From Entonaema liquescens (Eukaryota > Ascomycota > Sordariomycetes > Xylariales > Xylariaceae), in NCBI GenBank assembly GCA_902805475.1, contig CADCSX010000006.1, forward strand, positions 3,319,710-3,383,709: a stretch of 64,000 nt of DNA, given 5' to 3'. Position numbers and translations under genes: made by a program. The notes under the pieces were generated by a model. It was given only the letters and a program-made list of their open reading frames with translations. It had not been told where the DNA came from and ran no database searches. Shown here one piece after another: positions 55,437 through 64,000 of this stretch; the first letter of the stretch is position 1, and the number at the start of each line of letters is the position of its first letter.

Positions 55437-57335
55437 TTCGTATTTTTTTTTAAATTTATTATATAAAGTTTTCGAGCTAAATTTAAAAAAGTAAATATTT
55501 CCATAATTAAATAATAATTTTTTAAATTTAAATTATATAAAAAATAATATAAATTGTATAAATTATTATTATAATATTAATGATTATTTTTAAAAAAAAA
55601 TTTTAATTTATTTAAATATTTATATAATATTAATAAATATTAAAGTTTTAAAGTTATTATTAATTATAATAATAATAATATTTTTATTTATTATTTTATT
55701 TTATTTTATTAATTTTTAAAAATATTAAAATATATTATTTTTTGTAATTTATAAATTAAGTAAAAATTATTATAATATATATTTTAATATAAACTTTTAT
55801 ATAAAATCTTATTACGTTTTTATTATATTATTCTAATTTTAAAAAATCTCTTTATTTTATATTTTTTTAAATAATAAATTTAAAGATGTTTTTTATTTTT
55901 AGATTTTAATATTAACTTTTATAATATTTTTTTTATGTTTAACTTATTTAATATTTATAAATTTTTTATAAATTCCGTATAAAATATTAAAAAATTAATT
56001 ATTCTTTTTTAAATAAATACTTTATTATTTTTTACTTTTTTCTTTAGAATTATTTATATTAATATTATTAATTATCGATTTTAATAATGAATTTATAATA
56101 TTTATTAATAAAATTTTATTTTATTTTTTAAATAAATTTTATTTTAAATCTTATTTATAAAATTTTAAATAATAAATTTCGAACGTTTTTTTTTGATTTA
56201 TTATTATTTAAAAAAAAATTATTTAAATTTTACTATATATTATAAAATAGATTTTCTTTATTATAATTTAATAAAATATTATTTAATTATTTATTTTTAA
56301 TTAAAATTATTAAATATTTTTTTAATTTCCGGGTTTTATTTTATTATTAATTTAAATAATTTATTTTTATAATTTAAAAAAAACTTTATTTTTTACTATT
56401 TTTAATAAAATAATTTTAATATAAAAAAACTTTTTATAAATTAATAATTTTATTTATTTTAAAAGTTAAAAAGCCATTTATATAATATTTAATTATTTAA
56501 TAATAATAATTAAACCATTATTATATATTTAATAATTAATAAATCTTTATTTTACTTAATTTTTAATTAAAAAATAAATTATTTATTAAATTATTAATTA
56601 AATATTAAAACAAAATATTATAAAAAAAATTAAAATAAAAAATAAAAAACAATTATTATAATAATATTTAATAATTTTTCATATATTTTTTTTTTTTTAC
56701 TATATATTTTTTTATATAAAATTTAAATAATTATTATTAAAAAGGTTATTAATAATAATAATATTAATAATTATTACAATTATTATTTTAATAAAAAGTT
56801 TATTATATTAAAATTAAAATTTTAATTTTATAAAAATAATTAATTTTAAATTAATTTTAATATATTAACTTTTATTAAAAAAAATTAATATAGTATTATA
56901 TTTTTAATATTACGAAAATATATTAATAACTTTATATTTATTTATATTAATAATATTTTAATTTTTTTTTAAATTTATAAAAAATATATTAAATATAAAT
57001 ATAAAATATAAAAAATATAATAAAATTAAAAAAATATTAATAGAAAATTTATTATAATTTTAAAAGAAATTTATATTTAAAAAAAAAATTTAATTTAAAT
57101 ACGAAAATAAAAAACCTTTACATTAATTAAAAAAGTACATTTATTTTATAATTTTATAAATTTTATTAAAAGTTTTATCAAAAATTTTAAAAGAAATTAC
57201 GTAATTTGTAATATATATTATTAAAAAAAAATTAATTTTTTTAATAAATAAAAAAAGCAAATAATTTTATTAAAAAATTAAAAAAAAATATTAATAAAAA
57301 CTTTAATTTATTAATTTCCAAATTTTTAAAAAATA
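55437..57335. other. Spacer between the two W copies
   Basis: No gene or recognised repeat. CG words are sparse. The C-containing and G-containing words alternate without a clear block structure. Confidence 0.45.
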
Positions 57336-57838
57336 TATTTATTTATTTATTTATTTATTTTTATTCCGTTACATTTATATAATTATATTATTTTTATAAT
57401 AAAATATTATTAATATTTTTATTAAGTAATTATATTCGGTTAAAAACTATGTTTATATTAAAAAAAATTTATTTGTTTTTTTTTTTTTACGTTATATTTA
57501 TAATTTATTATTTTATAATTATTTTTATTTATATATAAAATTAATATTATTAATTAATTTTATAAATTTTTTAATTATAAATTATTTTTTTAATTAAATT
57601 ATAAAACTTAAATATTATATTATAAGTTTTAATTAAATTATTATTAATTAAAAGTTTTTAAAATAATATTTTTATTAATAACGTTATAAATTTTATTAAA
57701 TATATTTTTATATATATTTTTTAAATTATTAATTTTTTAATTTAATAATATTTAAAATAATAATATTTTAAAATATATTTTTAATTTTAAAATAAAATTT
57801 TTAATATTTATATAAAAAAAACTTTTAATTTTTACGTA

Positions 57839-57846
57839 ATAAATAA
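57839..57846. repeat. Left 8-base target duplication of M1 copy 4
   Basis: ATAAATAA, identical to 58356-58363, if the element is taken to start at 57847. Confidence 0.65.
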
Positions 57847-58355
57847 CATTAGTTCGGTAGTGGGGGCGTATTAAGTCGGCAATAGCTATATTATTTTATA
57901 TAAGAGCGCTATACCCGCGAAAATAGCATAAATATTACATGTATTTCCATACAAATTTATTAATACGCAACCGTACTTCCCATACCCACCCCGCTAGATC
58001 TTTTAATTTATTAAATTACTTTATTTAATTTACCGAACCAACCACTTAATCAATCAATCAATTAGTTAATCAATTAATTAATCAATTAATCAATCAATCA
58101 ATTAATTAATTAATTAATTAATCGATTAATTATTTAATTTGAAAAATTTTATATTTTTGTTTTAAAATACGCGTATACGACCGTAATTAATTTAATTATT
58201 TAAAGTTTAAAATTATAAAAATTTAAAAATAAAATTAACTAAAAATTATAAATTATTATTAATAAATTTATATATAAAAAAAATATTTATTAATATAAAA
58301 TAATTATAATTACTATTAACTTAATACGCTTTTTATTACCGAATTAATATTACTT
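57847..58355 (+). mobile_element. M1 copy 4, hAT-like MITE (short subtype)
   Basis: It starts CATTAGTTCGGTAGTGGGGG and ends, inverted, AAGTAATATTAATTCGGTAA. Compared with its own right end, about six outermost bases of the left end are missing or merged with the target. With that reading the flanks are a perfect 8-base duplication, and the empty site is present in W copy 1. It shares the short interior joint (GACCGTAATTAATTTAATTA) with copy 2. The ATCA tract lies at about 58046-58138. Confidence 0.85.
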
Positions 58356-58363
58356 ATAAATAA
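58356..58363. repeat. Right 8-base target duplication of M1 copy 4
   Basis: ATAAATAA, identical to 57839-57846. Confidence 0.65.
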
Positions 58364-58480
58364 AATTATAATTTAAAATATAAATTATAATTAAAATAAT
58401 AATATTTTATTTAATAATTTAAAATTTATTATTTTTAAATATTTAAATTTTAATATAATAAATTATTTAAATAATTTCGT

Positions 58481-59490
58481 AATATTACGTTTAAATTTTT
58501 ATAAAAAAACTTATTTATTAATATATTAATTTTATATAATTGTTTTAATAATAATTTAACTTTTTATTAAAAATTAAAAATTTATAATAATTACGGGATT
58601 TAAATTTACTTTTTTTAAGAAAAATATTAAACATTAAATTATTACGCTAAATTATTTAAAAATATATATATATATATATATAATATATTTAATTATATTA
58701 TAAAAGTTATTTTTAAATAAATTAAAAAAATAAAATAATAAATATAATTTTCGAATAATTAAAAAATAATAAAAATTAATATTTAATAATTTATTATTTC
58801 CAATTTTTTAAAAAACTTAAATTAAAATATTTTATATATAATAAAAATTTATTAATAGTAATTAAAATATTTAAATATTAAAAACTTTATATAATAAAAT
58901 TTAATAAAAAAATTAACATATTTTTAAATTATAAAAATTATTTAACAAATAATAAAAATATATATATATATAAATTAATATTTTAAATTAATAAAATAAT
59001 TATAATTTTAACATTTTAAAAATAAAAATTTAAATAATAAAAAAAAACGGAATTTTTTAAATAATTTAAATTACGATTAATAAAAATTAAATTTAAAAAT
59101 TCGAAAAGAAATTATTAAAACTAATAAATAATAATTTTTTTTTAAAAAATAAAATTAAAATATATTTAAAAAATTAATATATTTTTTAAATTTTATAAAA
59201 AAAGCTTATTAAAATTATTTATAAAAGTATTTTATTAAAATATTAAAGAAAATATAAAACGTTTTAATAAATATAATAAAAATTTTAATTTTTTAAAATT
59301 TAAATAAATAATAAAAAATATTAAAAATTATAATATATATAATTAATTTAAAACTATAAAATATAAATTTTATAGTTTTTATAATTAATTAAAATATTAA
59401 GTAAAATATAAAATATTATAATATAAAATTCCATTATTAATTTATTTTTATTTAAAATTTAATAAATAATTTAATATATAATAATGATTA
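58481..59490. other. Unassigned AT-rich DNA
   Basis: No gene seen. A (TA)n tract lies at about 58664-58685. A perfect AT palindrome, with TATAAATTTTATA at its core, lies near 59355-59380. Confidence 0.45.
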
Positions 59491-61105
<1,615 letters not shown>

Positions 61106-61721
61106 AAATAAAGATTTTAAAAAAAATAAATATTATTAAAATTTTTTAAAATTTATAAATAATAAAATAATTATAAATAAATGTAATAGTTATGGGTAGT
61201 TAAATTTAAAATAACGTAATAGTGATTTTATTATAAAAATAAAAAAATTATTATTAAAAAAATTTAATAAATTTAAAAATAATTAAAAAATATTAAAAAA
61301 TAATAAAAGTAATTAATTAAAAAAATAAAAATAATAATAATATATAAGTTTTGAAATAAAGTTATTATAATTATATTTTAAAAAATATAAAAGTTTATAA
61401 ATAAAAAAATAAAAATAAATAAAAAAATTTTTAAAAATTAAATTATAAGTGTTAATTAATTTTTATTTTATAATAAAAAGTTTTAAAATAAATAAATTAT
61501 AAGATATATATGTTAATTTTAAAAATTATTAATAAATATTAAAGTAAAAATTAATATATTATAAAAAAAAAAATTATATAATATTAATTATAAAATAATT
61601 TTATAAAAATAATAAAATTTTATATAATAATAAATTATTTTAAAAATAAAATTTTTTAATATAAATTTTTATAAAAATGTAAAAATAAAATAATATTATA
61701 AATATTATAATTTTAATTATA

Positions 61722-61729
61722 TAATAAAA
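61722..61729. repeat. Left 8-base target duplication of M1 copy 5
   Basis: TAATAAAA, identical to 62350-62357. The empty site TAATAAAA lies in X copy 2 at about 14935-14942. Confidence 0.85.
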
Positions 61730-62349
61730 GAGTAATATTAGTTCGGCAGTAGAGGGCGTACTAGGTTGGCAGTAGCTATACCATTTTGTATGGGAGCGCC
61801 ATACCTGCAAAAATTGCATAAGTATTACATGTATCTCCATATAAATTTACTAATGCGCGACCGTACTTCCTATGCCCACCCTGCCAGATCTCTTAATCTA
61901 TCAAATTACCTTATTTAATCTACCGAACTAACCACCCAATCAATCAATTAATCAATTAATCAATTAATTAGTTAATCAGTCAGTCAGTCAGTCAGTCAGT
62001 TAGTCAGTCAATCAGTCAGTTAATCAATCAATCAATTAGTTCAATAATCAATTAAACAAGCGCTGCGTTTGTTATCTATTTCGCTTCAAAACGCGCGTAT
62101 ACAACTGTTTAAGATGTTATGAAATTGATAGGTAATTTCAAGGGGTTAAGGCCTTATAAAAATATTGCCAAATAGGTGGTAAAGGATTTGACTAATAGGA
62201 AAGCGTGCATGGTAAAAACCATAAAGATAAGATTTGCCAAAGGTTACAAGTAAATATTAGTAAATTTGTATGCGCAAGGAGGTATTTGTTAGTATAAAGC
62301 CATTATAGTTACTATTAACCTAATACGCCCCACTGAACTAGTGTTGCTT
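61730..62349 (+). mobile_element. M1 copy 5, hAT-like MITE, least mutated copy, 620 bases
   Basis: Left end GAGTAATATTAGTTCGGCAG; right end inverted AAGCAACACTAGTTCAGTGG. It keeps G and C through almost its full length (for example GGGAGCGCC, ACGCGCGTATACAACTG, GGGGTTAAGGCC, GCCAAATAGGTGG) while the X sequence around it is nearly pure AT. It is probably the youngest insertion seen, or one less exposed to RIP. The ATCA tract at about 61937-62040 carries GTCA units. Flanks are perfect 8-base duplications. It is the best template for the original M1 sequence. No transposase. Confidence 0.9.
61937..62045. repeat. (ATCA)n / (GTCA)n tract in M1 copy 5
   Basis: Tetranucleotide tract with a run of about seven GTCA units at 61977-62009, not seen at that length in other copies. 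Confidence 0.9.
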
Positions 62350-62357
62350 TAATAAAA
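62350..62357. repeat. Right 8-base target duplication of M1 copy 5
   Basis: TAATAAAA, identical to 61722-61729. Confidence 0.85.
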
Positions 62358-64000
62358 TATTACGAATAATAAGTAAAATATAATAAATATATAAAGTAAT
62401 ATATAAAAAAAAAATAAAATTATATAAAAAAATTAAATGTAAAATTTATAATAATTTTTATTTAATTTAAAATAAAAATTATAATAAAGTAAAAATAAAA
62501 AATAAAAAATATATATATATAAATTATAATAGTTTAAAAAAAAAATTTAAATATTTTTAAACGTAATTTATATTATTTATAATAATTTTATATTTATAAT
62601 ATTTAAAAATAAAAAAAATTTTAAAAATAAATTAAATAATATTATAAATTTAAAATTGTTTTTTAATTTTAAAAATATTTTAAAAAAAGAAATTTAAAAA
62701 TGGTATATATATAATAAATATATTAAAAATAATATATATTTTTAATATTATTTTTAATATTAATAATAATGTTTAAAATTAAATTAATTTATTTAAATAA
62801 ATAATTTATATATAAAAATAAAATGATATATAATTTTTAAAAATATATAATAATAAAAATAAAATAATATATTAAAATATAATATAAAATAATAAAATAT
62901 TATTTTAAATTTTAAAAATATAAAATAATTTAAATTTAATTATAATATAAAATTATAATTTATAAAAAAGATTATATAATTTATTAATAATATAAAATAA
63001 TATAAAATAAATTAAATAATTATATTAATTAAAATTATAAATAATATAAAATGGATAAATAAAATAAAATATAATTAAATAATATATAAATTATATATTA
63101 AATATAGAATAATAATAATATAGAATGTTTATATAAAATTAAAAACAAATATAATTCTTTAAATAATAATAAAAAATAGAAATAAATTATAATAAAAGAT
63201 TTTAATATATATTATTTTATTTAAAATAAAAAAAATAAAATAATAAGTAATTTAAATATTTTATTAAATTTAATAGAATAATAATAATTAAATTTGAATA
63301 ATAAAACGTTAATTTATAAAATAATAAAATATTAAAAATTTAATAATTAATTTAATATAAATATAATAAAAGTATTATATATAATATTTTAAAATTAAAT
63401 AAAATAAAATTAAATTATAAAATATAATTAATTAAAATTATTATAAAAATATTTGGGATAAATTTTATAAATTTTATGGAAAATATAAAAGATAAATAAA
63501 AGATTTTAATTTAATGATAATGGAAATAAAAATAAAAAATTATTAATATTAAAGTTTTTTAAATTTTAAAAAATTAAATTTTTATATTAATTATATAATA
63601 AAGGAATTTTAAAAATAATAAATTTAATAATATTAAAATGGAAAATAATTTTATTTATAATAATTAAAAATAAATTAAATAAGTTATTAAATAAAAAAAA
63701 AAGTTTATATAAAAAAAAAAATTATGAGGATAATATAAAATTAAAAATGGAATATTAATATAATGAAAATGTATTATAAAGTAATATAAGAGTAAAAAAG
63801 GTTTAATAATAAAAATAATAATAAAATGTTAAAAAATAATAAATTTTTAAAAAATCAAAAATATAGGTTTAATTTAAATTAGTAATTAGTATAAAAATAA
63901 AATTGTTTTTAATATTAAAAAAAATATAAGTAAATAATTATAAGTAATTATTTATATATAAAAAATAAATATATTTAAATAAAATTTTTTAATTTAAATT

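Larger units (their letters stand above)
57336..58480 (-). mobile_element. Family W copy 2, reversed, interrupted by M1 copy 4
   Basis: Reverse complement of 54765-55436. The tail is (TTTA)n at 57336-57362, followed by the conserved 3-prime end with ATTCCGTTACATTTATATAA. The match continues at 57480-57840, is broken by M1 copy 4, and resumes at 58356. Homology fades near 58480. Confidence 0.65.

Noticed and set aside
58664..58685. (TA)n tract as an origin or unwinding element
   Set aside because: Such tracts are expected by chance in DNA of this composition, and nothing else supports a function.
61640..61840. 66-codon open stretch, minus strand
   Set aside because: Same M1 terminal repeat as at 21545-21730, ending in AT-rich X sequence.

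Overview
This window is about nine-tenths A+T, and I can support no intact protein gene, rRNA or tRNA anywhere in it. It reads as a graveyard of dispersed repeats. Copies of the same repeat differ mostly by C/T and G/A exchanges and by small indels, many copies are nested, and every long reading frame is broken. That pattern is the signature of repeat-induced point mutation (RIP) in a filamentous fungus, most likely an ascomycete. The window is best described as part of an AT-isochore, possibly a pericentromeric or centromeric block. No species can be named from it. Family names below (X, Y, W, M1-M4, R3) are mine.

Layout. 1-6545: family X, minus orientation, cut by the window edge. 6555-8785: a second X piece, plus orientation, split by element M3 (7433-8656), which itself carries an M2 element (7575-8408). 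8786-13870: unassigned AT-rich DNA with one R3 copy. 13870-20660: the most complete X copy, plus orientation, ending in an (AAT)n tail. 21620-22274: M1 copy 1. 22981-23216: an X-like 3-prime end with a long (AAT)n tail. 26097-26913: M2 copy B. 29525-29981: M1 copy 2. 29990-37105: unassigned. 37255-44601 and 45641-52206: family Y as a huge inverted repeat around a spacer of about 1 kb, with M2 copies C and D in the left arm and M1 copy 3 in the right arm. 54765-55436 and 57336-58480: family W, a second inverted pair, with M1 copy 4 in one arm. 59491-61105: X again, minus orientation. 61105-64000: X in plus orientation, fold-back to the previous piece, carrying M1 copy 5.

The best-supported result is a set of non-autonomous DNA transposons. 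M1 has five copies with long imperfect terminal inverted repeats, and M2 has four. All nine sit between matching 8-base target duplications (for M1 copy 4 only if six terminal bases are taken as missing; for M2 copy A with one C/T difference). An 8-base duplication is the hallmark of the hAT superfamily. For M1 copies 3, 4 and 5 and M2 copies C and D, the partner copy of the host repeat in this same window preserves the empty insertion site, so order of events can be read directly: X, Y and W were duplicated first, the small elements inserted next, and mutation continued afterwards.

X and W look like non-LTR retrotransposons, because copies share a 3-prime end followed by a short-unit tail, (AAT)n in X and (AAAT)n in W. 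Their coding sequence is too mutated to confirm this. Y has no recognised coding or terminal structure. The mutation is strongly strand-asymmetric in blocks: some blocks keep C but almost no G, others the reverse. The C that remains is enriched in CpG.
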